Part shown: piece by piece, positions 8,399-16,550 of the stretch
Position numbering within the stretch: position 1 is the first letter of the stretch
How the letters are laid out: the number at the start of each line of letters is the position of its first letter
Virus record (IMG/VR): IMGVR_UViG_3300008450_000436
Span: 1 to 24,199 of that record
Strand: one strand, 5' to 3'
Source of the DNA: a virus
Length of the DNA stretch: 24,199 bases
The notes under the pieces: generated by a model
The model's input: the letters and a program-made list of their open reading frames with translations, nothing else
Told to the model about the DNA's origin: nothing
The model's database searches: none
Translations under genes and position numbers: made by a program

Positions 8399-8716
8399 AT
8401 GGAACGCTATGATGATATCCCTATAATTCAAACAGTACCATCAGTACAATATCCTAAAGTAACTAGGTATCGAGCATCAGTTAGATATCCTGATGTCCCG
8501 CTATCTGAGGATGATGTTTTTATATATACTATTCGTGGTGATAGGTTAGATAATCTAGCTTATCAATTTTATAATGATCCAACATTATGGTGGATATTAT
8601 CAATAGCTAATCCTGATTTACCAAATGATTCATTATATCCAACACTTGGTTTCCAATTACGAATACCAAATGATATTAGTCAAATTTTATCGGATTATGA
8701 ACAATTAAATAGTTAA
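8399..8716 (+). CDS. 53: Baseplate wedge protein, gp53-like with LysM-type fold
   Basis: This 105-aa protein has the pattern of gp53-like baseplate wedge proteins and the related LysM-type tail proteins. After an extended N-terminus (TVPSVQYPKVTRYRASVRYP) comes a core of the form YTIRGDRLDNLAYQFYND, then PTLWWILSIANPD and a final strand with GFQLRIPND. The D-x-L-x-x-L-A followed by PTLWWILSIANP is characteristic of these folds, which bind partner proteins or peptidoglycan. In T4, gp53 (196 aa) closes contacts between baseplate wedges, so this is a short form. It lies 20 nt after the 683-aa gene and 8 nt before the hub-like gene, in a baseplate operon. Confidence 0.8.
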   Translation: MERYDDIPIIQTVPSVQYPKVTRYRASVRYPDVPLSEDDVFIYTIRGDRLDNLAYQFYNDPTLWWILSIANPDLPNDSLYPTLGFQLRIPNDISQILSDYEQLNS

Positions 8717-8724
8717 AAAGTGTT

Positions 8725-11700
8725 ATGTCTATATTTAAAAGTACATTAAAGCCATTTGTAGCAGCCCAACTTAAAGCTCGTGAGAAAGTAATAGGCCAAG
8801 TTGAAAATAATAAAGCAGGTGTTGGCCCAAGAGATAGTACTTTCTTACGTTATGCAGCTGGTAAAAACGGCTGGGTGAGAATGGTATCTATGGTTAATTA
8901 TGATTCTCAAAAATTTTCTAAAAGTAAAGGTAGATTTGAAAGTGATGGTAGATATAGTGGTAATCAACTAACAAAAAAATATGTTTTAGAAGGTGGTACT
9001 TTATATGAAGGTAGTAAAGGATTTTATTTAAGAAGAGGAGTTAATCAACGAGATGGTATATATGGGAGTAATATTGATAAAATATCTTTTGATCCTAAAT
9101 CAAACCAAGTTGATAGAACATATGGTCTCAGACCAATGCCTGGTATTACATCAGTAAGTATACAAAACAAATCCGCGTACGGCTCATTAAGAGAAGCAAC
9201 TGTTAATTTTTACGCTTGGGACAAACACCAATTAGAAGAATTAGAAGTGTTATTTATGAGACCTGGCTATAGTGTGTTTGTAGATTGGGGATGGTCTCAA
9301 TACTTAGATCATGGCCCCGCTAAACAAGGTATTAACTCATACCCAGATAATATTCGTATTGAAAATTTATTAGCACCTTTATCTCCAGAATTACTTGATC
9401 CAATAAATGAAGGTAGAATATATAATTTAATTGATACTAATATAGAGAAATATAATGGTAATTATGATGCTATGATTGGTTTTGTAAAAAACTTTTCATG
9501 GCAAATGATGGCTAATGGTGGTTGGCAATGTTCTACAACTATTATTTCTAGAGGTGAAGCACTTGAAGAAATAAAAGCAAGTAATAACCCTAGAACTATT
9601 CTTGGTAGTAAAACAGCTCAAACTCCAGCAGCTGGGTTAAATACTCCAGCAGAACCACCACCACCTATTCTTAGTTTTTTTGAAAAGTTATTTCTAACTA
9701 TAAAAGGATCACTTAACTATTCTGAATTTTCAGGTTTAGCACCTGGTACTCCTCCTGTTACAGGCGCGGGTACTTCAGGTACATCTGGAACATCAGGAGT
9801 ATCTGGTACATCTGGTACATCTGGTACCATTAAAACTGATGCTAATAAAGCACCTCTACCTAATGGTACAAGTGGCACAAGTGGTACTAGTGGTGTGGCT
9901 GGTGGAGAATTTTATGTTCAGGGAGTAGATCCTTCAGCTATTATAGGTAAAGTACTTGAAGAATTTAATTTTATTAAACAAGCTTTAGCTGAAACAACAA
10001 ATAAATATAAAATATATACATGTAATGATGATGGATCTAAAGCTGGAGTGTATAATTATGATGGATATAAAGTAACTAATTTCCCAGGTGGTGTTTTACC
10101 AGCTGAAGGTTCAACAGATGGTTCTGGTATTGAATATATTTCATTTGATCTTTTTATAGCTATACTTCAAAGATTTTTTATACCTAAAGATGAAAAGACA
10201 AAAGAACCAATGATTTATTTTGTGGTTCCTGGAAGAACTCCTTGTCTAATGAGTGAAGATACTGTTAGTGTTGATCCAACAACATGCTTAGTTAAAAATC
10301 AATTCGCTACTTTTGTAACAGGTTTAGATACAGGATTTGATCCTGTTTTATATACTAATTTAAATTGGAATGGAACTCAGTTAGTACCAGGATCTCAAAT
10401 ATCAATAGGTACATTTCCATTTGATACATTTGCTAAAGACAAAAAAGTCAAGGTTCCTGATCCTAAAGACAAAAATAAAACTATTGATGTTGATCAAAAA
10501 ATAGTTAGCATTGGAGAAATAGGTAACATTTATATATCTATAGGTAAAATTATCCAAACTTATAGAGATTTATCAGATCCTAATGGTGTTAACATAGTTG
10601 ATCTTGTAAATAACTTATTAGAAAGTATATCACTTGCTTTAGGTGGTCTTAATGACTTTAAATTATATACTGAAAAAAATATAGTTCAAATTATTGATGC
10701 TAAGTATTTAGAAGTTGGTGAATCATCTAGTAGTAAATTTAAAATGGACTTAATTGGATTAAAAAGTATATGTCGTGATGTTAAAATAAACTCAAGAATA
10801 TTTCCAGAACAAGCATCTATGATTGCTATTGGTGCCGCAGCGGGTGGATCTTCTAATAATATAGGAGATGTTTATGCATCAAGTCAAGTGTTATTTAATA
10901 AAGGATTGAAAGATAGAGTTATACGTGATTTAGGTTTTGATGAAGGTAACACTAGTGCTCCATCAATGATTGAAGGTGAAAATTTATATTACTTTCAGAT
11001 ATATGATAATATTAAAGCATTAACAACATATATTAAACGTAAAGTTTTAGGAATTGATGACACTGGTACTAGAGGATATAATAGTATAATGACACCAAAT
11101 GATGAAGAAATATCAAATGCATCTAGTATGCTAAAAACACTTCATTATCAAATCAATAATAAAGATGTTGATTTTAAAGCCTTCGTTCCTTTCGAATTAG
11201 AAATAACATTAGATGGTATTAGTGGATTTGTTGTTGGACAGATTTTTACTATTGATCAATCTATACTACCTAGAGATTATTACAATAAAAATTTAGGATT
11301 TGCTATAACAGGTGTTTCTCATATGTTGCAAAATAATGATTGGTCTACAACTATAAAAACACAAATATGTTTATTAGATAATGGTGATTATCCTTCTGAT
11401 GTTGATAAAGCTAAATTAAAACAAGCTATAGCTACTATACAACAACAAAATCAATCTAGAGCATACTTATTTTATGCTATAACTGATTACATCATCTATC
11501 TTATGGTTAGAATGATGACTGATGATGGAGCTACAAAATTAAAACAACCATTCTTAGCAGGTACCCAAGCCGTTATTAATGGTCCAGGAATGGATACATC
11601 TTATTTTGCTCCAGGTAAAGTTCAAGATGCATTAAATAGAATTAGTGACACACAATGGGAAAGTACATTACCTGGTGGATTTGGATATACTGGTGAAAAT

Positions 11701-12192
11701 ACAGGTGGAGGACTTACTAATTATACGAAAAAATGGTGGGAAGCAAATAAAACAAATACTTCATTACCTAATTTTCCAACTGGCAGTTATGAAGAATTTA
11801 CTCAAATAATTTTACCTGATGGCACTAAAATAATGCCTTCTGTTATGCAAGCTTTTATAATTAACTTTGATAAATATCTTTTAAATACAACTAATTTAAC
11901 AAAAAGCTTACAAGTAAAAGCTGGATTTGATCCTAATAAAGACTTTTTCTTATATAAATTTTTTGGAAATGATCCAAAAGCAGGACTTCAAAATAATAAT
12001 CTTATCACAATTAAAAATGGAGAAACCCTTATTAATTTAAAAGCAATATGGTCTTATTGTTTAGGAAAAGTTCAAGATCAAATAAATTCTGTAGGTCAAT
12101 TCGCTTTTATTATTCAAGGTAATGAAGCACCTTTCACATCATTAGAAATAGATATTAAAGGAGATGGACAATATAAACTAGATACTGATTAA
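8725..12192 (+). CDS. Large baseplate hub-like structural protein with GTS repeats
   Basis: This 1155-aa protein is probably a baseplate hub component. Near residues 135-195 it has PMPGITSVSIQ followed by REATVNFYAWDKHQLEELEV and FMRPGYSVFVDWGW, a pattern seen in virion proteins of T4-like phages. Residues 349-368 and 381-390 are tandem Gly-Thr-Ser triplets separated by a 12-residue linker, likely an extended flexible spacer. Residues about 820-885 (PFELEITLDGISGFVVGQIF, then GFAITGVSHMLQNNDWSTTI) resemble the domain of gp27/gpD-type hub proteins that contacts the tube. No lysozyme motif was found. The last 100 residues carry an aromatic, hydrophobic patch (FFLYKFFGND). Overall length exceeds T4 gp27 (391 aa), so several domains seem fused. 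It is followed after 2 nt by the 218-aa gene. Confidence 0.75.
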   Translation: MSIFKSTLKPFVAAQLKAREKVIGQVENNKAGVGPRDSTFLRYAAGKNGWVRMVSMVNYDSQKFSKSKGRFESDGRYSGNQLTKKYVLEGGTLYEGSKGFYLRRGVNQRDGIYGSNIDKISFDPKSNQVDRTYGLRPMPGITSVSIQNKSAYGSLREATVNFYAWDKHQLEELEVLFMRPGYSVFVDWGWSQYLDHGPAKQGINSYPDNIRIENLLAPLSPELLDPINEGRIYNLIDTNIEKYNGNYDAMIGFVKNFSWQMMANGGWQCSTTIISRGEALEEIKASNNPRTILGSKTAQTPAAGLNTPAEPPPPILSFFEKLFLTIKGSLNYSEFSGLAPGTPPVTGAGTSGTSGTSGVSGTSGTSGTIKTDANKAPLPNGTSGTSGTSGVAGGEFYVQGVDPSAIIGKVLEEFNFIKQALAETTNKYKIYTCNDDGSKAGVYNYDGYKVTNFPGGVLPAEGSTDGSGIEYISFDLFIAILQRFFIPKDEKTKEPMIYFVVPGRTPCLMSEDTVSVDPTTCLVKNQFATFVTGLDTGFDPVLYTNLNWNGTQLVPGSQISIGTFPFDTFAKDKKVKVPDPKDKNKTIDVDQKIVSIGEIGNIYISIGKIIQTYRDLSDPNGVNIVDLVNNLLESISLALGGLNDFKLYTEKNIVQIIDAKYLEVGESSSSKFKMDLIGLKSICRDVKINSRIFPEQASMIAIGAAAGGSSNNIGDVYASSQVLFNKGLKDRVIRDLGFDEGNTSAPSMIEGENLYYFQIYDNIKALTTYIKRKVLGIDDTGTRGYNSIMTPNDEEISNASSMLKTLHYQINNKDVDFKAFVPFELEITLDGISGFVVGQIFTIDQSILPRDYYNKNLGFAITGVSHMLQNNDWSTTIKTQICLLDNGDYPSDVDKAKLKQAIATIQQQNQSRAYLFYAITDYIIYLMVRMMTDDGATKLKQPFLAGTQAVINGPGMDTSYFAPGKVQDALNRISDTQWESTLPGGFGYTGENTGGGLTNYTKKWWEANKTNTSLPNFPTGSYEEFTQIILPDGTKIMPSVMQAFIINFDKYLLNTTNLTKSLQVKAGFDPNKDFFLYKFFGNDPKAGLQNNNLITIKNGETLINLKAIWSYCLGKVQDQINSVGQFAFIIQGNEAPFTSLEIDIKGDGQYKLDTD
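9769..9894 (+). repeat. Two clusters of 9-nt GGTACWTCW-like repeats encoding Gly-Thr-Ser
   Basis: Imperfect 9-nt units (GGTACATCT and variants) run tandemly at about 9769-9828 and again at about 9865-9894. They encode GTSGTSGTSG-type triplets with one GVSG variation. Codons vary between units (TCA, TCT, AGT), so selection seems to act on the peptide and not the DNA. Confidence 0.85.
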
Positions 12193-12194
12193 TA

Positions 12195-12851
12195 ATGTAT
12201 ATACCAATCTCAAATATAATAGAAACAGGATACACTCAGGGTAGTCAATATACATTACCTGATGGAAGTAATTATAAAGGATTCTATCACAAAGATAATG
12301 TTGGTAGATATTGGACTGGAAAAGAACATGATAGATCTTCTATTCGATTAACTAATCTAGTAGGTGATATTAGTAATACACCTATTGATTTGAATTTTAT
12401 ATCTAAAAACAATCCAGTATCTAAAAAGTTTACAAAAATATATGATCAAAACAATGATTCTCCTTTATTAAAAAATGATATTATACAGCCAACTCTTGAG
12501 GACTATGAAAAAGGATATTTTACACGTTATATAGCTCAACTAAAAGCATCTATTAACCCAGAAAATAATATTGTTGAGTTAAATCAAAATTCATTTGATG
12601 TAGCTTCTAGAAATGGAAACGTTGTTAGAGCTTATAGATTTGCTATATTCAAATGGAAAATAGCTGGTCCGTTTTATGATTTATATAGAGGTAATATTAG
12701 AATAGAAGCTGGTATTATTGATACTAACTTACGATCTTTACAAGATGTTGAAAAAAAATCTATACACGGTATAACATTATTTTTAAAAGATCCAACTCAA
12801 TTCGCTATAAAACCTTTTGGTTTCGCTTTAGAGAACTCTTTGGTAAGCTAA
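12195..12851 (+). CDS. Probable virion protein of unknown function
   Basis: The 218-aa product is not assigned to a named family. Its N-terminus has a striking pattern, YTLPDGSNYKGFYHKDNVGR followed by YWTGKEHDRSS (about residues 19-50), that resembles YxGxYHxxxxGxxxTGxxH segments found in uncharacterised structural proteins of T4-like phages. The centre is polar with NPENNIVELNQNSFDVA; the end is a mixed beta-type segment (IHGITLFLKDPTQFAIKPFG). There is no signal peptide or membrane segment. It starts 2 nt after the hub-like gene, so it is very likely translated with it and belongs to the baseplate operon, where it ends the tail module. A structural role is inferred from context. Confidence 0.7.
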   Translation: MYIPISNIIETGYTQGSQYTLPDGSNYKGFYHKDNVGRYWTGKEHDRSSIRLTNLVGDISNTPIDLNFISKNNPVSKKFTKIYDQNNDSPLLKNDIIQPTLEDYEKGYFTRYIAQLKASINPENNIVELNQNSFDVASRNGNVVRAYRFAIFKWKIAGPFYDLYRGNIRIEAGIIDTNLRSLQDVEKKSIHGITLFLKDPTQFAIKPFGFALENSLVS

Positions 12852-12862
12852 ATTTTCTATTA

Positions 12863-12871
12863 TATATTTAA
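12863..12871 (+). promoter_or_regulatory. TATATTTAA box at the junction of tail and replication modules
   Basis: The box ends 16 nt before the polymerase ATG in the only gap between the two modules, a sensible place for a separate promoter. A small 5-bp hairpin (AACCT at 12870-12874 with AGGTT at 12883-12887) lies directly before the ATG. Confidence 0.4.
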
Positions 12872-12887
12872 CCTAATAATAAAGGTT

Positions 12888-14153
12888 ATGTTTTATATAG
12901 TAGAAACAAAAGAACAACTTGAACAGCTAGGTAAACCAGAACATAATGCTTGTTTTGTTAATGTTATCACTACAAATGATAATAAACACCCATCATTAAC
13001 TAAACCATGTTTAGTATATTATAATGATGGAGAAAAAGGTTATATATTACCTATAGATCATAGTGAAGCATTTAAATTAGATTGGGAGACAGTTAAACAA
13101 TTTCTTTCTGATATTGAGCTTGTTTATGTCTTAGATAAAAAATTCCATTTATATTTTCTACCAGAGCATAATTTACAAGATTTTAATTTTATTAATTATG
13201 TTGATGAGTCACAATTTGATACTAAAGTACACACTGACTTTAATCGTGAGAAATATTATATAAATGAGCTAAATACACTTATACCAATTTCTAAACATTA
13301 TGAGAAATGGGAAAATATATACAAACATTTAGTTGAAAAATTATTTTTTTCTAAATGGCATGTAGCTAATGAGTTTTTAAATGGTCCATTTACTAATGTA
13401 TTATATGAAATAGAGAAAAACGGTATAGGTATTGATCCACGTAAGTTTAATAAACATTTTGAAACTACTTGGAAAGATAATTCGATTTACGGGAATACAG
13501 TTTATACACAATACAATTTATATAATTTAACTACTCGCCCTTCAAACGCATTTAATGGAGTTAATTTCGCCGCTTTACCTAAGGGTGTAGCGCGTGAGTC
13601 ATTTGAACCAAATAATTATGTATTTGTTGAGTTTGATTATAGTGCTTACCATCCACGTATAATTGGTAAAATGATTGGTTACACATTTGAAGGTGAACCA
13701 TATGATGAGGTACCTAAAGAAATAATGTTTCAAAACATATATGGTGGTATTAGAGATGAATATGCTTGGTTTCCATTTTTTAGTAAACTGAATGAGTGGT
13801 TAGATATTAGATGGAAAGAATTTAAATCAACCCAACTTAATAGTTTAATATTACCAACAGGTATTGTTATACCACAAGTAAAAATAGATAACCCAAATAA
13901 AAATAAAATACTAAGCTACCTAATTCAGGCCTATGAAACATATTATAACACATTAACATTAGAACGTGTGTTAAAACTACTAAAAGGTAAAAAAACTAAA
14001 ATAGTATTATACACATATGATTCAATTCTATTAGACGTGGCTAAGGAGGATATTAAAACATTATTACCAAAAATTAAACAAGAACTTGAAGCAGATGGTT
14101 TTCCAACACGAATGAGTGTAGGTGAAAATTATGGCGCTTTAACAAAAAAATAA
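12888..14153 (+). CDS. Short divergent family A DNA polymerase
   Basis: This 421-aa protein carries the family A polymerase order of motifs. A TTRPSNAFNGVNFAALPKG segment corresponds to the T.GR.S...NLQN.P region. Motif A follows as FVEFDYSAYHPRI with catalytic Asp250. Motif B is KEIMFQNIYGG (Lys277 to Tyr285), then LPTG. Motif C is LYTYDSILLD with Asp378. Motif C is normally HDE; here it is YDS, so the adjacent Glu is missing while the Asp is kept. The first 100 residues look like the 3'-5' exonuclease domain of PolI (FYIVETKEQLEQL), but the D-x-E metal pair is absent, so no proofreading is expected. E. coli PolI is 928 aa, so fingers and thumb must be compact. It opens the replication module. 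Most T4-like phages use a family B gp43 instead. Confidence 0.82.
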   Translation: MFYIVETKEQLEQLGKPEHNACFVNVITTNDNKHPSLTKPCLVYYNDGEKGYILPIDHSEAFKLDWETVKQFLSDIELVYVLDKKFHLYFLPEHNLQDFNFINYVDESQFDTKVHTDFNREKYYINELNTLIPISKHYEKWENIYKHLVEKLFFSKWHVANEFLNGPFTNVLYEIEKNGIGIDPRKFNKHFETTWKDNSIYGNTVYTQYNLYNLTTRPSNAFNGVNFAALPKGVARESFEPNNYVFVEFDYSAYHPRIIGKMIGYTFEGEPYDEVPKEIMFQNIYGGIRDEYAWFPFFSKLNEWLDIRWKEFKSTQLNSLILPTGIVIPQVKIDNPNKNKILSYLIQAYETYYNTLTLERVLKLLKGKKTKIVLYTYDSILLDVAKEDIKTLLPKIKQELEADGFPTRMSVGENYGALTKK

Positions 14154-14160
14154 CATATTT

Positions 14161-14580
14161 ATGACATGGAACTTAACTATAGAGGAATTGGCAAACAAGT
14201 TATTCGCAACCTTCTCAAAGAAGGAAGACATAGATGAAACAATTGAGGTTATAGCTAGTCGCTATTCCATATTATTCAATAAAATTTTTATTTTAGAGTC
14301 TAAGGATAGTGATGAATTTATATGCACATATAATATTGATCCAGGCAATCTAAGTACTATGTCAGTGTTGCCAAACACTATATTATTACATCGTAAAAAA
14401 GAATCAAATTCTTTATATACAATCAATGCTTTGAATACTTTAATCAAATCATTGAATAATGGTTACGCTGATCCCAATTATAAGATTAATTGGTCTGACT
14501 ATAAGAATACTATCTTATTAACAAACGGTCCAGACCTTCGCAAGTTAGAAACAACTATCTATAAGATAGTTAATATCTAA
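14161..14580 (+). CDS. Uncharacterised protein between polymerase and ssDNA-binding protein
   Basis: The 139-aa product is not recognised. It begins MTWNLTIEELANKLFATFSK and has a middle with a single Cys (EFICTYNIDPGN) and a C-terminal segment with INWSDYKNTILLTNGPDLRK. There is no membrane segment or known nucleotide-binding motif. It starts 7 nt after the polymerase stop. The CATATTTAT box-like sequence at 14154-14162 overlaps its ATG, and no alternative in-frame ATG exists nearby. Base composition is slightly less AT-rich than in the polymerase gene. Position inside the replication module suggests a link to replication, but nothing in the sequence shows this directly. Confidence 0.65.
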   Translation: MTWNLTIEELANKLFATFSKKEDIDETIEVIASRYSILFNKIFILESKDSDEFICTYNIDPGNLSTMSVLPNTILLHRKKESNSLYTINALNTLIKSLNNGYADPNYKINWSDYKNTILLTNGPDLRKLETTIYKIVNI

Positions 14581-14605
14581 GTTTGGCCTCCGGCTGACCT
14601 TACAT

Positions 14606-14614
14606 TATATTTAA
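14606..14614 (+). promoter_or_regulatory. TATATTTAA box upstream of the gp32-like gene
   Basis: The box ends 20 nt before the ATG at 14635, in a 54-nt gap that starts with a GC-rich patch (GGCCTCCGGC). That spacing matches the copies upstream of the sheath and baseplate genes. A separate promoter would suit an abundantly needed ssDNA-binding protein. Confidence 0.4.
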
Positions 14615-14634
14615 TTCTAAAATAATAAACAGTT

Positions 14635-15438
14635 ATGGATTTGAATCAGATCAAGCAACGTATGCAGTCGTTGCAAAACAAAGGCAAAGGCGGCGGTAAC
14701 AAAGATGACCGCGCTAAGAATTTCTGGGTTCCACCTGTAGGTAAATCAGTGATTCGTATTGTTCCATCTAAATTCAACAAGGCAAATCCGTTCAAAGAAG
14801 TAATGTTCCATTATGGTATTGGAAACAAAACCATGTTGTCATTATCTAACTTTGGCGAAAAGGATCCAATTGTTGAATTTGCTCAACAGCTTCGTAAAAC
14901 TAGTGACAAAGAAAATTGGTCATTAGCTAAGAAGATTGAACCTAAAATGAGGGTATTTGTACCTGTTATTGTCCGTGGCGAAGAAGATAAAGGTGTTCGC
15001 ATGTGGCAATTTGGTAAAGAAATGTACCTTGAATTGTTAGGTATTGCTGAGGATGAGGATATCGGAGATTATACTGATATTATGGAAGGTAGGGATCTTA
15101 CAGTTGACACAGTTGGTCCAGAAGTTACTGGTACTAAGTTCAACAAATCATCTATCCGTATTAAACCAAAAACTAGCCCATTGTCTGATAACAATGATGT
15201 TATTAAGAAGTGGATTAGTGAACAACCTGATGTTTTGTCGCTCTACAAAAAGTATGAGTTTGATGAAATGAAAACAATGTTGATGGAATGGTTAGAGCCA
15301 TCTGAAGACAGTAGTGAAGAAACAACTGAAGAAGTTGCTGAAACACCAGTACAAGAGGCACCTAAAGCTAACTATGCCCTTAACACTAAGAAGAAAGGGT
15401 TTGATGAAGATGAATTTGATGAACTTTTTAACAAGTAA
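14635..15438 (+). CDS. 32: Single-stranded DNA-binding protein (T4 gp32-like)
   Basis: This 267-aa protein coats single-stranded DNA during replication and recombination and recruits the phage machinery. Its layout matches gp32 (301 aa in T4): a basic N-terminal cooperativity region (MDLNQIKQRMQSLQNKGKGG), an OB-fold core beginning NFWVPPVGKSVIRIVPSKF, a long acidic linker (EDSSEETTEEVAE) and an acidic tail ending DEDEFDELFNK that would bind partner proteins. T4 gp32 has a zinc-binding loop (His and three Cys). The matching stretch here reads LSLSNFGEKDPIVEF and the whole protein has no Cys, so zinc is not bound in the usual way. Its codons are less AT-biased than in the tail genes, suggesting high expression. 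It is followed 5 nt later by uvsX, forming a recombination operon. Confidence 0.9.
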   Translation: MDLNQIKQRMQSLQNKGKGGGNKDDRAKNFWVPPVGKSVIRIVPSKFNKANPFKEVMFHYGIGNKTMLSLSNFGEKDPIVEFAQQLRKTSDKENWSLAKKIEPKMRVFVPVIVRGEEDKGVRMWQFGKEMYLELLGIAEDEDIGDYTDIMEGRDLTVDTVGPEVTGTKFNKSSIRIKPKTSPLSDNNDVIKKWISEQPDVLSLYKKYEFDEMKTMLMEWLEPSEDSSEETTEEVAETPVQEAPKANYALNTKKKGFDEDEFDELFNK

Positions 15439-15443
15439 TTAAA

Positions 15444-16550
15444 ATGGCAAAATCCAAAAGTGTAAATGCGAGTGTATCTCAAGCAATTAAAGGTACATTT
15501 GATCTTGACAAGTTCAAGAAAACTAAAAAGCTAGACGCATCGTCTAACTTTAAAGCACAAAAGTGGATTCCATTTTCACCTGCAGTACAAGATGCCTTAT
15601 CAATACCAGGCGTACCTATGGGACACATAACCATAGCTAGAGGTGGCTCGGACACAGGTAAAACAACTCTAATGATTGAAACAGCGGTAAATGCTCAGAA
15701 AATGGGCATTTTACCGGTGTTCATCATTACTGAAATGAAATGGGATTTCGCTCATGCTCAAAAAATGGGCTTCCAATGTGAAGCTGAACCTGATGAAGCT
15801 ACAGGTGAAGTAATGAATTATAAGGGTTTCTTTCTATATGTTGATAGATCAACTCTTAATTCAATTGAGGATGTAGCAGCGTTTATGGCTGATATCTTAG
15901 ATGAACAAAAGAAAGGTAACTTACCTCATGACTTATGTTTTCTATGGGATTCAGTAGGTTCTATACCATGTGATATGAGTATTGAACAAGGTAAGAATAA
16001 TCCAATGTGGAACGCTGGAGCTATGTCTCAACAATTTGGTAATTTCATTAATCAGAAAATACCTCTATCACGTAAGGAATCATCTCAATTTACTAATACA
16101 TTTTTTGTAATTAATAAAACAGGTGTTCAACCAGCATTAACTCCTATGAGTCAACCTCGTATGACTAATAAAGGTGGTAATACAATGTATTGGGATGCTT
16201 CACTTGTTATTACATTTGGTAATGTTACAAATAGTGGTACAAGTAAGATTCACGCTCAACATAAGGGTAAGAAAGTAGAATTTGCTAAACGTACTAAGAT
16301 CGCTATCGATAAAATTCATGCTGATTGTGGAGTCGCTACCACATCAACAGTAATTGTTACACCTCATGGATTCATACCAGACGATAAAGATGAAGAGAAA
16401 GCTTATAAAGCTGCTCATGCTCATGAATGGTTTGGTACTGAAGTTAAAATTGAGGAAATTCAAGTTACTGAAGATAACAGCGAGTGGGAAGAAAGTAGTA
16501 AAATATCACCAATGATTGAAATCGATAATGATGATGAACAAGACACTTAA
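15444..16550 (+). CDS. uvsX: RecA/UvsX-family recombinase
   Basis: This 368-aa protein is a strand-exchange ATPase. It has a Walker A at residues 67-75 (GGSDTGKTT), the ITEMKWDF segment following the first beta-strand, and a Walker B-like strand FLWDSVGS with Asp169. The region after (GAMSQQFGNFI, then INKTGVQPALTPMS) matches RecA-type loops L1/L2 that bind DNA, including NKGGNTMYWDASLVI. T4 UvsX is 391 aa, so it is near full length. The acidic C-terminus (IEIDNDDEQDT) is like that of RecA proteins. In T4-like phages UvsX drives recombination-dependent replication together with gp32, encoded directly upstream. Its last 23 nt overlap the 5' nuclease gene when counted from that gene's first ATG, indicating translational coupling. 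Confidence 0.93.
   Translation: MAKSKSVNASVSQAIKGTFDLDKFKKTKKLDASSNFKAQKWIPFSPAVQDALSIPGVPMGHITIARGGSDTGKTTLMIETAVNAQKMGILPVFIITEMKWDFAHAQKMGFQCEAEPDEATGEVMNYKGFFLYVDRSTLNSIEDVAAFMADILDEQKKGNLPHDLCFLWDSVGSIPCDMSIEQGKNNPMWNAGAMSQQFGNFINQKIPLSRKESSQFTNTFFVINKTGVQPALTPMSQPRMTNKGGNTMYWDASLVITFGNVTNSGTSKIHAQHKGKKVEFAKRTKIAIDKIHADCGVATTSTVIVTPHGFIPDDKDEEKAYKAAHAHEWFGTEVKIEEIQVTEDNSEWEESSKISPMIEIDNDDEQDT

Noticed and set aside
9769-9894. Short repeats as a possible CRISPR array
   Set aside because: Units are 9 nt, lie in frame in a long gene, and there are no unique spacers.
14154-14162. CATATTTAT box as a promoter for the 139-aa gene
   Set aside because: It overlaps the ATG itself, so a transcript from it could not include the start codon; it is counted only as a sequence match.
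14581-14600. GC-rich patch before the gp32-like gene as a terminator or regulatory pseudoknot
   Set aside because: Only a 6-bp stem with two wobbles and a 3-nt loop (TTGGCC with GGCTGA) can form, with no T-run, and the likely promoter box lies downstream of it.
15044-15271. 75-aa plus-strand open frame within the gp32-like gene
   Set aside because: It lies in another frame of a firmly identified gene, and its Leu/Met-rich product shows no family signature.
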